Source of the DNA: Nematostella vectensis
Lineage: Eukaryota; Cnidaria; Anthozoa; Actiniaria; Edwardsiidae
Length of the DNA stretch: 64,000 nucleotides
Direction: 5' to 3'
Assembly (NCBI RefSeq): GCF_932526225.1
Contig: NC_064040.1
Coordinates: 11,942,856 to 12,006,855, forward strand
The notes under the pieces are model-generated. The model ran no database searches and was not told the DNA's origin. It saw only the letters and a program-made list of their open reading frames with translations. This document shows positions 12,055-26,200 of the stretch, in pieces (position 1 is the stretch's first letter; the number at the start of each line of letters is the position of its first letter). A program made the position numbers and the translations under genes.

Positions 12055-12862
12055 TTACTCTCGTAAGCGACCAGCTCCGATTACGACCACGATCACGAAT
12101 CACCGATTGAATTGTCACACAAACTCTGTAATTCTAAGCTCTCGTAAGCGACCAACTTATCGGTGCGACCAGCTCCGTTAACGACCAATAATTTCAAACC
12201 ACCAACTGAGATTTTCCTTTATTTTCAAGCTCTCGTTAGCGACCACAATGATGTTTGGCTTTACAACATCAGTCAACACCTGATAAACATCTATCATATC
12301 CAATGCATGCTGAAATCACATATAAAGCGGAAATGTTGTAATGTTTCACAAAAGCTGCCTTTCCAGTAGGCAACCATTAAAGAATTTCATAATTACAATT
12401 TTCTAACTTCAATTTCAACCATGGGATTGACATTTCTTTGTCTCCAGAAAATGTATAAATGCAAGGAATCTCTAGTCCATTGCCAGCTCCACGATTTATC
12501 CTTTTTCCAGTTACAATCGCCATTAAAACAACTCACTCTTATGATAAGTCGAATACCTAGTTTTAAAATCAAGCAATAAACAAAAATATTATCACGATAA
12601 CTTTTAGATTCCATTTTAATTAAGCTCCCGTAAGCGACCAACACCTATTGTTCAAGTTTTTGGCGCCCCGTGGTCGCTTATGAGAGCGAGCTCTCGTAAA
12701 AGACCTGGGGGTCGTTCCTCAAAACTCCCGGTAATTACCGGGCCCGTTAGGGTACCGGGTGACTTTCCGGGTTTATCGGGACTTTTGAGAAACGACCCCC
12801 AGCTCCGTTAAAGACAACAATTTTCAGTTCCCAAGGTGGTCGCTTACGAGAGCTTCAACTGT
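12055..12862. mobile_element. Transposon remnant with repeated AGCTCTCGTAAGCGACC motifs
   Basis: Variants of CTCTCGTAAGCGACCA occur at about 12058, 12141, 12231 and 12624. Inverted copies (TGGTCGCTTA.GAGAGC) lie at about 12671 and 12837, the last followed by TTCAACTG. This layout of subterminal repeats facing each other suggests a DNA transposon about 0.8 kb long. The exact ends are uncertain and no transposase is encoded. Confidence 0.55.
12707..12800. mobile_element. Nested 94-bp MITE
   Basis: The left end GGGGGTCGTTCCTCAAAA and right end TTTTGAGAAACGACCCCC are inverted repeats of about 18 bp with one mismatch. The internal part is itself rich in CCCGG/CCGGG palindromes. It sits inside the AGCTCTCGTAAGCGACC element, so it inserted later. 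Confidence 0.8.
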
Positions 12863-12961
12863 ATTTAGATATTATAAAAATTACATTCGAGCCAAGCCTC
12901 CAGAGACCAAGTAACCGCGCCTGCCTCTTTAAGGCCAGGATGCCAAGTAAACTTGAGATTT

Positions 12962-13216
12962 TTATTCAAACTGGTCAAACTTCTTGTCGTTTACTATAAA
13001 TAAAGATACAACAAAATTGGCTACAACAGTGCCCCAAATGGCGGGGATATTTGGCAGAGCAATGAAGGATGTAGCTTTTTCGGTGACTACGTCAGGCGAC
13101 GGCTCAAGAACTTTCAATAGTAACATAGGTAAAGTGATGATAATTTGGAACCAAGAAAACGTGCGCCATATCATTTGTGCTTTTCTCCTTACAATTACAT
13201 AACAAGCTCTTCTCAC
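12962..13216 (-). CDS. Small hypothetical membrane protein, 84 aa (doubtful)
   Basis: The ORF encodes two hydrophobic stretches (FQIIITLPMLLLKVL and IWGTVVANFVVSLFIV) in a protein with a basic N-terminus. No family was recognised, and no splice sites or promoter support it. It could be a real small two-pass membrane protein, one exon of a longer gene, or chance. It lies between PRMT2 and NXF1 on the strand opposite to NXF1. Confidence 0.25.
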   Translation of the reverse strand: MRRACYVIVRRKAQMIWRTFSWFQIIITLPMLLLKVLEPSPDVVTEKATSFIALPNIPAIWGTVVANFVVSLFIVNDKKFDQFE

Positions 13217-13767
13217 AAAATACGATATTGTAATCGAAGCTATTATATTTATTTGTTAGTTTAACGGTTAAATTGCGTTGTTCGATCTTATAAGATTGCT
13301 AAATTATATACCAAAGCAATACCATTTAACTTACCACGCTGTTGAACCGGATCCCATTTGTTTATGATAAGCATATAAAGTAATCCTTTTCACTAAATAC
13401 AAAGGTAGGTACATGATTAAGTTAGAAAGTAGAGAAGGAATTTACAAATGTTTTTTTGAATAAAAAGGTATTTAGCCAGGAATTTTGTGCAAGTAGAGGA
13501 AAGGTTGATAAATAATTTTCAAAACCTATAGCTTACTGTTTGGACCAAACATAAAGAAACTGTCTGTTAACTGAGGCTACAGAAACATGCTTCTGGCAGA
13601 ATACACACACCATAATGCAAAAAGTATCTTTTACAACTATATTTTGCTCACACAAAACTGTTTTTTCTAACATTAAAAAGGAAAAGTCTTTTCAGCTTGC
13701 ATAATTTGCCTGCTTGCCCCAAAATTTGTTATAGATTTATTATAGATTGGTATGGAGCACTACAAAG

Positions 13768-13886
13768 GATAGATATTACAGACATTTCAAGGTCCCTGCC
13801 TCTTCATCAATGTGTACATGTGTGTTGTTACTACACAATACACCAATGAAGAGGCAGGGACCTTGAAATGTCTGTAAAATCTATCT
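13768..13886. mobile_element. Near-perfect 119-bp palindrome (MITE or hairpin precursor)
   Basis: Arms of about 40 nt (GATAGATATTACAGACATTT... and its inverse ending ...TGTAAAATCTATC) match almost perfectly around a loop of about 38 nt. The transcript would fold into one long hairpin. There is no coding potential. It lies just upstream of the first NXF1 coding exon. Confidence 0.75.
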
Positions 13887-14204
13887 TTTTAGCCCTCTTT
13901 ACAACTTTATAATCATAATACTTTGCCATCTTCAAGCGCTATCAGCCACCTACAACACCACTTGCATTTTTTAGATTGTAACAGATAGCCATCTAACGGT
14001 TTTAAGGCGTTTCTAAGAAGTTATTCATTTGAATGACATTTTTTTTATGTGCCATCCAATTGCAAATGCATGCAAACAAATCAAGTTAATTGTTTCATGT
14101 TCACTTGCATATATTTACATTTGAAACTGTCCATGAAAAGAACAGCTTCTTTTGTTTCAGGATCTTCTCTAAAGGTGTACTAAATTTTTTTCTCAGGTGA
14201 CGGC

Positions 14205-17200
14205 ATGGAGGATGATAGGCAGAGTAATAGAGGTAGAGGTCGAGGAGGCTACAACAACAACCAAGGCAGCTACAGAAGCAGAGGAAGGGGTCGTGGAAGA
14301 GGAAGGGGACGGGGTGGCAATAATAGGGGAAGAGGGGGGCGAGGTGGTAGACAAGATGCCAATCCAAGGTCTTACTTAGCCGACGAGGAAGATGATGAAA
14401 GCATGGGGGATGCAGATGATAATACCGGGGGCTACACATCACGATAGTAAGTAAAAGGCTATCCACTCAATGGGCCAATATGCTGGAAAAACCATCACTT
14501 GACAGGATGGTTAACCTAAATGAAAAAAAAATGTGTAACACTGCAAGCTTAGAGAAGAAAATGGTGTTCTCTTGTAAGTAGCCAAATGAACTTTACTGTT
14601 CAAAATCTGGGCTTTTGGCCTGAGTAATTGTGTTACCCGTCAATAATTACGAAACTTAAACAAGGTCAACAGCAACGCAAATGATAACGGCAGAAATTCA
14701 AAATTGTAAAACAATAGAAATTTATAAGAGAAAGCGTATCACGTCTGATTTCAGTCGTTTTCCTCCAAATGAATACCACAGGTTTCACAGTCTAGCGAGA
14801 ACGGGAACATGTGTGTTAAAATCCTGATTATCTATGTTCTCTATGGTAAAAGTAAGGTTCAAGGCTTTTTTTTGGTCTATAAAAACCAGTAAGCAACTTT
14901 AGAATCTAGCGATAAGCACGGATGCATCTTTTGGGTCACATTCTCCATCAGCTAAACGATGACATTTGTATTTTTCAGATGTGCCAAAAAAATGATAAAG
15001 AAATCTTCAAATACATCTAAGTTAAGCACTCTTGAAAAAAGGGTTTCTTTCTTCTCTTTCAGCACACCATATGGCGCGCGACCCCCTAGTAGGCGTGGCT
15101 ATCAGCATGATGACCGATCAGGTGGTGCAGGGGGAGGGATCAAGTCACGACTTGGGCAGAGACAACACTCTGGATGGAAATCATTTGATTCAGATTGGCA
15201 CAGAGTTGTGGTATGTGTGTTAGTCATAATCATCAATGGCTGGCCATGGTGTTAAGTAGAGAGAAACTTTCTATATTTATTAACGGACAAATTACCCCAA
15301 AATAGCCGGTGCTAGTACCTTAACATTGCACCATTTTAATTATATTTCATTGCTATGATTTTTTCTGTTATTGTTAGATATTTTAGGCTAGTCATATTTG
15401 AATAACTAAATCTTAAAACTTGATAAGATCCATTTTATTGTGTCCAATTTACTGGAGTTGTGTGTGTGTGTGTGTAATATCGATAATTTTGATTGACAGA
15501 AGAGCGCAGTTTTAGATTTTAAACACAAAAGATAGTAGAATGTTGTTTTGATATAATCTATTTCTATGACGATTTATTGTGAATCAAACATGCGAAGAAT
15601 CTATGGTAATTGACAAAATTTTCTGCTTACTGTTTGTCACTAGGTTAACAGGGCCAAGATCCATGACAAAGAATGGCTCATCAAACGGCTGCAAAGTTCT
15701 TCTGAGGAGGCATTCCAACCTGTTGAGGTAACAAACTCTTTTGTTCAAATCTCTGAGAAAAAATATCTATCTTGAAGAAGAGAACTTTCAAATTTTGTTT
15801 TAAGCATTCACTTTTTTGCACCATTTCAAGTGGCTCAGAGAAGAAAGTGAAAATAAATCATCACTAAATTTTGGTAAAGCAAAAATTGTTCCTATCAGGT
15901 TTAACTGTGAAAGTTACAGTATGTAAAGAATATGGTGCTTTTCTGGGCACTATACTGTATGTATATCTTTGTAAAGCGCTAAAGATGCAAAGTGTGCACA
16001 GCCTGAAAAAAAAGATTAACAGTATTATCTTACCAAAAAGCTATATGCGCAGTAGCTACATAGTGTTTTTCTCAGGTAGCTGAAACAATTTAATGTTTTC
16101 TCAGGAAATTATCTGAGTTTGTGATTGTTTTGCAGTTCCATTACATGGGTGAAAGTGCTGTGTTTTTTGTGGAGGGCTCAAGAGCAGCGGAAGCTCTCAA
16201 ACGTGTTAGTCATAGTATTACAGTCAAAGATGGCTCCAAGGTTTGTTATATAGCCTATTAGCGAAGTACCAAGTGTAAAAATGTATCCATTTCCATCGGC
16301 TCATTTGAGGAAGCAAATGCGATATTTTCTATTGAATTTGGTATATAAAGTATTAAACTTTGTTTCTAGGTGGTTATTTTGAGATTTTATGCTTTCCAAT
16401 ATTAAATGAGAACAATAACAAAGGTGTGGCTAACAAGGGACATACAAGCAAGAATTCAACCAAGAATATTTATTATAATTCACCATTTACTGTTGCTTCA
16501 TGACAAAATCTAAAGTATCAATAATTTGAAGAGTTGAAAATCAGTGTTTGGTGAATTGAGAACAAATGAGTACTAGAACAGTTGAGTCTTGTCTTGTTGA
16601 CATCACACCTTAAAACCTGTAAAAGCAGACTATTTTGTGGTTGCTTTGAGACATTTTTATGCCTGAGAACATTAGGTATACTGGATCATCAGAAAATGAG
16701 TTGAAATGTATTGTATTTCACAATCAAATATTTTTTTAATTTTGTCACGGTGGCTTTTGAAGCTTGTTAAAGCTGCATTGTCACCAGTTTACCTCCGGAA
16801 GTCTGGCGGAAACCTCAATCCTTAAGAGACAAAAAGAATCCATTAGAATCCGAGATATTTAACAGGCCATTCTCTCTAAACAATCAATCACCTCCTCAAA
16901 GAAACTTCCAAAAGACACACTGCTTTCAAAATTTTGAAATATTTTTGGCTTTTTCCGTTAAAATGGGGGAGATTGTTACGTAATCGAACAGAGGTAAACT
17001 GGTGACAATGCGGCTTTAAACATCAAAGTGAAAAGTGAATTTGATTAGCAAAAGATATGCATAAACCTTGATTGTGATTGCCTTTGCATGTTTTTCAAAT
17101 ATGGTTCATGTGCATCTGATTAGTTTGCACGATAGAAGCAATGCAGTCACAGGTTTCAACTTTCACAGACACTGTTCTTAACGCGCCAAAACAATCCCGC

Positions 17201-20200
17201 CAAATTAGCACCCTTCAAGTAAGCTAAAAATAATACACATATCAAACACAAAAAGTATCAATTTGAGAAACTATAATAATAAAAGAGGACCTGTGAAAAT
17301 AATGTCGCTCCTTTTTAGCTTATTGTATTTAGTCAAAGGAAGGTGTTTTCGTTCAGACTTTCAGAGGTTTTGTTTTACCTTTTGTTTGAGAATTAACAAA
17401 GGCTTTACCCCTGTTGACATGTAACCATGTCAACCAGATATTTATGCCATACAGAGTAGTCTGGTTATTGTATGTCAACACCTCCTTGATGTCACCGAGA
17501 TCTATAACGTCTGATTGGCTCAAACCGCGCAGATCTGCGCCGTGCAAACCCCAAATCATAGCTCGATAGCTGATTGGTTTAACCTTGAGCAGAACTGCGT
17601 ATGGGGTCAGGACCCTAAGATGTTTCCACTTAATAGGTTTTTTTTCCAGTTTAGAATTGATCACTGTTAGTTGTGACTCTTTATTTCTGTAAAGTGTGTT
17701 TGTTGTGCTTGAGTGTTTTTCTTTTCTCCTTGTTGCAGTTGATAATTACAGTACGGCCAAGCCAGAAACCATTTAAAAGTCACAAAGGCGGCGCTGGAGG
17801 CGGAGGCGGTAGCAGTCAGTGGAGTCCAGAAAATGAACAAGTTCTCAAGGTTTCCACAGATCCCAAATACTTTTGATATTTCCCATTATTTTACTAAATA
17901 TTTTCCCCCTTAATTTAATAAACACTTTATATTCTGATCAATCACTATTTTTTTTAGGAATGTCTTAGCAATCGATACAATCCTCAAACAAAAACTATGG
18001 ATCTTACAGACATGTTCCATGATGAAGGTATGGCAATGAATATTCCTGATGTACATCAGTTCCAATTTCCCTTTGTGTGTTCACTGCCTAGGGTATACAA
18101 TACATAGTTGACTCTGCCATAAGAAACTTCTTCAGGGTACGGTACATAGACCCTTTGAGTCTGTCCATCCTGAAGAAGTGTTAATTAATGTAGACGAGTA
18201 TTTGTTACAACTTCCATTTTCTAGTGTATCATATAGGGACATGAGCCCTGGGACTTCACAAATATGGAAATTCCCTTGAAATGCTGAATTTTCCTGCATT
18301 TCTCCCAGGAGAAATATAGTAAAAGTATGGCAGCAATCTTGAATTTTTCATTTGAGAGAAAATGAGAAATCTTGGGATTCCCGGCAAAACCAGAAGAGTT
18401 GGCATCCCTGGAGCATAGTCTGCTCTGAGATTATTTTGCAATCATTATTTTGGTTTGATACAGATTGCTATGTACTTACAATATATAACCCAATTTGAAT
18501 TATTTTTATTCTACATTCAAATGCCTTTTTTCTTTTTTATTTCAGTTCTAAAAGCAAATAATGTTTTTGGAGCTCTGAACAAGTATCCACTTGCTCAAGA
18601 AATATTAAAACTCATTGGAGAAAACTGCCCTGATGTAAGTAAAGTACCCTAAAATACCCTTTGAATGACACACTATTCTTAAACATCTATGATGTTTGAA
18701 GTGATGGCTGCTTTAGTGATTTGAAAATGAGATGAAATGTTGTATAGTGCAAATTAACATTACAAGACATGATCAAATGCGCTATACATATGACTGACTG
18801 AAAATCAGTACCTAGACAAGGAATGCTCCATGCACTTAACAATCATGAATGTTATTGTAGTTTGTGAATAAATCCTTTGACTGAAGACCATACATACCAT
18901 GGGCCAGCAGTTCTTTTACGTCTCCCAATACAAGTTGATAAAGTATGATGAGAGACAGGACCTTGAACTTAATGCCCTTATCCAAAAGGTGAGGGATTCA
19001 AAGTCCCTAGTCTATGGATCCAGGATTTAACACAGTTAAAACACCACAGGCTCTGCAACAGATCTACACCACCCTTATTTTCATATACCTTGTTCTTCTT
19101 TTATATCAGGTTGAGTCCCTAGATGTCAGCAATAACCGGCTATTCCAGTTGGACCATTTCAAAGATCTGGCAACACAGGCACCTGGGATCAAGTGCCTCA
19201 ATTTGTCCAACACTATGGTCAGTCTCTCATCATGGCTGGTTTTACTCAAAGTCTAGAAAGTGTCTGCTGGTGTTTTTCCAGTGTTGTTAGTGAAGAATTA
19301 GACTGTTCAAGTAGCAATTGCAATCTTGTTTTGTTTTACCCAAAAAAAGCATGGAAATCACCAAATCACCAAATTATAACCTGCAAATGGGTTAGAGAAA
19401 CAGCCAAAAATGAATAAAAATACAACAATGACAAATTTTGTAAGTATTTTTTTTAAAAAGTTGGTGTACAACATTTTTGTAATAGATATAAATACAACAA
19501 TTGATTGAAACTTAACTGATACATTAACAATATTTATTGAACGCTTCTCTGTTACTTACATATTTCATTGAGTTGATAAAAAGGGAAGCTTTTTGAGACC
19601 TAGTAGTGTGTGTAAATTTAAAAATATTATCAGACTGGCCTGCTTTAAGGGTTATTATACAACAACCTCTTAAATTGCATGCTCTGATTGGTCAAAGGTG
19701 CATGTTTTGTTAGAGGATGCATGCACTCTTGGCGTCAATATGGGTGCACCCTTCATAAAACTACTTGATGTATAAAACAAAAAGTTTCTTCGTCTAATTG
19801 CATACTTATTGTTCACGGCACGCTGTGATGTCATCTGTGCATCTATCAGATGCGAGACAAATGTGCAAAGATAAAATCTATTTGTTAAACACTAATGGAG
19901 AGGTAAAAATTTTTATTTGCAGTTAAAAAGTATTGATGAACTCGACAAAGTGAAGGGACTCAAGGAGCTAGTCACCCTAAATCTGACGGGGAACACATTC
20001 TGTAAATCATTTGAGGGGAAATCATCAGCCTATGTCAGGCAAGAAAATACATACATTTTAATATAATGAATAATCACTGGAATAGTGAGCATAAAGATGG
20101 ATGATCAGATAGACAGATTGATTGATACTGTAAACCAACAGATTGACGAATAGATGCATGGATAGTTCCAGAGATAGATGAATTTGAAGATCAGTAGAAA

Positions 20201-23200
20201 GTTAGATAATTAGACAGACAGACAGATTGACCAATAAGTACACACAAACAACAAGATGGATATGGTTACACACGGACAAATGAATTAACCATGTAATGGA
20301 CAGAAGGATAGATCCTGATCTACCATCAGATATTGTACTCTGTCAGGTTGACAGATTGATAGACTGACAGATCAACTACAGACAAACAAGATTGATAGAC
20401 TGACAGATCAACTACAGACAAACAAGATTGATAGACTGACAAACAAGATTGATAGACTGACAGATCAACTACAGACAAACAAGATTGATAGACTGACAAA
20501 CAAGATTGATAGACTGACAGATCAACTACAGACAAACAAGATTGATAGACTGACAAACAAGATTGATAGACTGACAGATCAACTACAGACAAACAAGATT
20601 GATAGACTGAAAAACAAGATTGATAGACTGACAAAAAGCTACTTGTATAGGAAATCTTGTCACTTTTTGGGTGGCAAATTAACATGCACTCAGGGTTTTA
20701 GCATCAAAATAACAACAAAAAGCAACTGATTTAGTGCTTATGAATCAGCCACAAAGTTTGTTTGTAAGAAAGGGCTTGTTTTTATTGAAATATTTTATTT
20801 TTCATCTTTCCTCTGTATTATGAGTGCAACCATTTCTTTGTTTATTTTGACTTGAATTTGCGACCTTAATATCAAATGACTTCTTATGCGGGCACGTACC
20901 CAGGATTGGCTGAGGTGGGGGTTGGTGGGGGGGGGGGGGGGTGCACAGTCATATGTAGGGATCATATAGAAAAAAGAATAGTATTCAGCTAATTCAGCTA
21001 GATCTGACTGCAGTTTTATTTTATTCCAGTGCTGTCAGAAGTAGGTTTCCAAAAGTCACAAATCTTGTAAGTACAGTTCATCTCAAATTTACATTTTTGC
21101 CTTGTATTGAATTCCCTTTTGTCCATGGAACTACAGTAGTGTAACAAATTGTATGAATAAAAAAAGGGACTTATTATTTATGATAAATGTGATTGATCCC
21201 TTATGCAGGATGGCAATGAGCTGCCGCCACCAATTGGGTTTGACTTGCAGACCTCCACTGTGTTGCCAACAGTACAGGTATTGCATCTCTAGAAATTGAA
21301 TCCCTTAATTCTAGACTTTTTTGTTTCTTTTATTGAAAATAATACTGCTTCTACAAGGGTTTTAAACTGTAGACTCTTCTTCAAGCACAAAACTGAGGCT
21401 AAGCCTTAAGCTTTTATATTTTAATTTTTCTTTATCAACAGGGAAGCTACATCCCCGACCCCGCTGTCAAAGATTTGGTGCTCAAGTTTTTGGAGCAGTA
21501 TGTATAGATTGCTGATGTGCCTATCATATGGAGCAACATCCTGGAGTCAAAAAATGGAGAAAAAACTTGAATAGCTTCCAGAGAAAACACTAAACCATTA
21601 GCTGTTCCTCTTAAAGTTTTAAACTGATATTCCAAATCCAAAACCTTGATTTTTGTTGAATTTTGCTGATGAATATTCTTTTTTTTTTTTTAATTTTAGT
21701 GTGATAATTGCTTGGAGTAAAAGCATTGCTCTGTTGATCATAACATTTGACACATCCTTAGTTCCTTACTATCTGATGCCTTTGTGGGATGCAGTAATGT
21801 CAAGGGGCCATTTTTGAGAACATGAACATGTTATTAGCATGCAACCATGAGCTTTGCCAATTATTTGTGTGCAACTTTTTGGTCAAATAAGATTGATAAA
21901 TCCAGTTCAGATTTTTATCCAATGAAAATCAAGCTTGAAAACATATAATTGTTTATGACAAATGGTGCCAGAAATTTGTCCTGGTTATAGATACTTAAAG
22001 CAATTTCTTTGCTTCTATCTACTTTATGTCTTTTTCCCTCTTATCCCTACCAAGAGTATGTAGCTACCACAGGCTACTAAAGTGGTACTAGATATGACCA
22101 CCATAATGCATGTAAATCCAAGCCTATTTGGTGCTATATTCAATGTTAACCAACTGTACCTGTACCCTGTGTGCTACACACTGTAGATACCAGTGTTTGG
22201 GTCAATACCAGTTTTTGGCAGGGTCAGTCATGGCAGCAGAAGGGGTTATGCTTAACTTTGCATCAAACTCCAGCCAGACTGTTTCAACCCTCTGACAGAG
22301 GCAGCAAGGTGATATGAATGACAGCCGTGTTGTAATGTCAGTCAAAATTTACAAATTGAAATGTGCCACAGTGATATGCACTCTTCCTTTACCCCTTTTC
22401 TCTCTTTCTTCTTCTTAAAATGGATTTTTCCGTAGGAAATACAAATGAGAAAAAACTCATGATAGGACCCTTCAAGTGATGCAAAATTTTCCAGTGGGAT
22501 GCAAATATTTTCTGCACACAGTTTTTGCATATTTGCATGCATGTGAAAATACAATGAATGGTCTTTTGATATCTGCTTAATAAGAATGTTTAGTTGAGAT
22601 CCCCCCCTCATGTAGCAGTGCTTTTTATACTCCAAGCTACTTATCGAGCACCCCTGTTAGTAAAAACCTACATTTCAGCATTGTTGCTGTTTTTACCTGC
22701 AAAAAAGGGCCTTTTGTAACCCCTCTTAAGCATTTACCCCAAACAGGTAGTTTTTTCCATATTTTATTTATGGGTTGGTAACAGGAAATGTCTCTTTTAA
22801 TTGTGTTTAAAACAAGACCCTTAAAGAGAAGCTGATTCTATTTGCTTTCTTCTTTACTTGACATTGTTTTGTTTTATCCTGTATAATTCTTTGCAAGTAT
22901 CCTATGTCCTATGAGCTTACCAGTGTTGCCAGAATGTTTTCCTTCCTTATCTTTGTGCAAGGTACTTCAAGATCTATGATTCTGGGGACAGACAGCCTCT
23001 ACTTGATGCTTACCACGATCAGGTTTGTGTTGTGTATGTTTTTAAACAACTGAAAAGTTATGTTCACAAGCCTGATACCTGGTGTTCTGTTTGGGTTCCC
23101 TGTGGTTTGCCATGAAGCAATAGGGGCTAGGAAGACACAACATTAACCACAGGAAACCTGAAGCACCAAAGAAGAGCCAATAAAGAATTTCAGTAACAAG

Positions 23201-26200
23201 GCTGCAAGCTTACTTCAGACAGTTTGCCATACTTCAGCCTAAGTTCACCATACTTCAGACTACACTTACTATACTTCAGACTAAGTTTACCATACTTCAG
23301 CTTAAGTTTACTATACTTCAGACTAAGTTTGCCATACTTCAGACTAATATTACTATACTTCAGTCCACAGGTTGAAAACCCTTCTTTGAAAAAAGGTTCA
23401 ATAGATTTTGTTGACCTTATTTTTTTGCAGGCAATATTCTCAATGTGTGTGGACACACAGGCAAACTCCAGCACAAAGGGCTCACGGTAAACATTTTGTG
23501 AATAAAAGCTATGCATTGTCAGAATTCTATGTGCATTGGCTGAATCTGTACTAATTTTGAATTATGTCTATTTGACTATTTTTTTATAAAATAACAACGA
23601 ACTGGTAGTCAACTCTGATAAGATATTATCTTTGTTAAAACTTTAATAGGGCAGACTTTGCCAATTTTGAAAACTCTGAGTTGACTACCAGTTAATACTA
23701 TATTCATTACTCGGTTCAAGAACATTCACCTTGGTATTCTGCCTATTTGTTTGAGATGCCTTTGAATACTATAACTTACACACTTTTAGCTGGATAATAT
23801 TTATGGATTTGATATAGAAATTCCATATTTTTTGTGATTATACCAAGCCAACGAATTAGCTTCCAATTTTGTACAGTGTTACAGTATAACCCTCAAGATT
23901 TGAATCAAATATAATTGTTTATGTTTTTTTCCCATCTTCAGAGGACCCTCCTTAGGTCCCTATATGAGGAACAGTCGAAATATGAAGAGAGTCACTGAAA
24001 CTGGTAAGTTTGAAATTTAATCACTTTATCTGCGCCATATCACAAGCATTACTAACTTACAAAAAGGGAATGAAGATTTTGTCATTCAAAGAATTACTGC
24101 ACTCTAGGCCTGGGGTGTGCCCTCGTCATTGATCCAGCCCCATTTGATTAATGTGCAAAAAGTAACTACAGCTTGTCGCCTTTCTTAGCTACACACGTGC
24201 TTCTGAAAGTGAATCAAGCTGTTATATTGATAAATAATTCCGAAGAGATACTTGTAAGTTTCCCTTGAATTTTTCGTGTGACTTTTGTGTACATGAGATA
24301 ATGTAGCAATGTTATACTTAGCTGAATACCTTACTCTACAGATTCAAAATCTGAGATTGGTGGAGAACCCGGGTTAAATTGAGAAAGATGAATCTAAAGT
24401 CATAAGATTAGCGCCTTTGAAAAAATCTTTCCTAAGTATGACCGCACACATTGTTACTATCAAGCATCTTAGAGGGCTTCTCTTCCATAGTTTCCCTGTG
24501 TACTATTGTTGGCTACTCTTAGTATCCCTAACAATGAGTGATCTTTGACATAGAGTTGATTTTGTTGCTTGCAGACCATCGTGCAGCATTGATCAAGCAT
24601 AACCGCCTGTCTGTGGTCGCAATGCTGAATGATTTTCCAGGAACCAAGCACGACTTGGCGAGTTTTGTTGTTGATATTAACCTAACCTTGGTGGGTACAA
24701 CTCTACTTGTAGGTATTATGTATATGGGAATATATTCACTCTGCTTTCCTATGAGATGTACATAACATTATAGAATGGCAATTTGCGGCTCCCACTTAAA
24801 ACAAATGATACCACTATACTAGATTCCATTTCGTTCCGCCTATTGTTCTCCAGCTGCAGGCAGTATCCTCAATCTCTTAGAGAACTGCAAATTAATAAAA
24901 CAATGTAGGTTGTTCAAGGGAAGTCAATTTCTTTTGCCATATTTTCTTAAATTGGAGGGTGCTTCAGTAGTCACAGTGTGCTGAGATATGTGCTGGGAAG
25001 CGAATCCCATTACTGCACTCTAGGCCTGGGGCGTGCCCTCATCATTGGTCCAGCCCCATTTGATTGATGTGCAAAAATTAACTACAGCTTGTCGCCTTTC
25101 TTATCTACAAATATGCTTCTGAAAGTGAATCAAGCTGTAACAAATATATTCTACTTTCTTTGTTGGTTCAATGTTACCTACCACCTTTGAATACCTTGAG
25201 TGCCTTTCTGGCACTTTTTTTGTCTCTTCAAATACTAATGTTTAGCCTTCTCTCTGCATTTGCAGTCGACTATTATATCGTTTTCTGTCAGAGGACTATT
25301 TATGGAAGGTAAGCCAAGCCATTTAGCCAATCTTTGTTATCCCTTTATGACTTCCTGGACCAAATCTTGCAGCTGTTTTAACCTTATTCCTTGGATGAGA
25401 ATCTCGTTCGCTAATGTATGAACCGATCCTCAGGGGTTGTTCTAATAGTACCAATGACAAAGCTTGTCATGAGGGGCTAAGTCAATTTCGCGAACAGATT
25501 TACATATGTTCGAGAGCAGTACTGTTGTTTTTATCTTATAAAAGATTTCCAAAAACGTTCTATGCCAGCTTGAGAATATCCTCCCAGCCCGGTTATGATA
25601 AGCCACTTGTTCCCTTTGAAATTTGTTTGAAACAAGATAGGATTTTCGCACAATGTTGCACATGTGTAGCAACTATACCGTGTTTGTAATGAGAAGTTCT
25701 TCTGTCCTTAATGAATGAAAAAGTACAGCAGCGTTTATCACTACTTGTTCTAATTTGATTTATTCTATACAGAAGACAAAACAGCCCGGTCTTTTACGCG
25801 AGTCTTCGTCGCCGTCCCTGCTGCTGGTGGCAAAGCGTGAGTATTTAACTCTAACTCAAACTTTAATACGATTGTTTGATCACAGGGATGGGAGGGAGCT
25901 TGCCCTAGGAAACGCCGCATATGCTCGTTTGGAAAATAAATTTTAACCCTTAAGGATAGCAAAATGAGTTTGGGTAGCACATATTTTTACCCCTAATAGA
26001 CAGAGAAACAGGCCATAGTCAAAGAGATTTCATACCTGAATCAGGGGTTTTGGTAGGTTTATAGAGTTCCTTTGTACTTTGTCGCACTTGTTTTCATTAT
26101 GCACAAACAATGTTCTGTTAGAGAATTCATTTTTTTCCCACAAACAGCTCGAGACACCCTAAGGGATAGCAGACCTATGGAAAGGCCCTAAAGAATCATA

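Noticed and set aside
14101-14466. Minus-strand ORF over the first NXF1 coding exon
   Set aside because: Shadow of the Arg/Gly-rich coding sequence on the other strand.
20326-20685. ORF with SVYQSCLSVVDL repeats
   Set aside because: A minisatellite on the strand opposite to NXF1, inside an intron.
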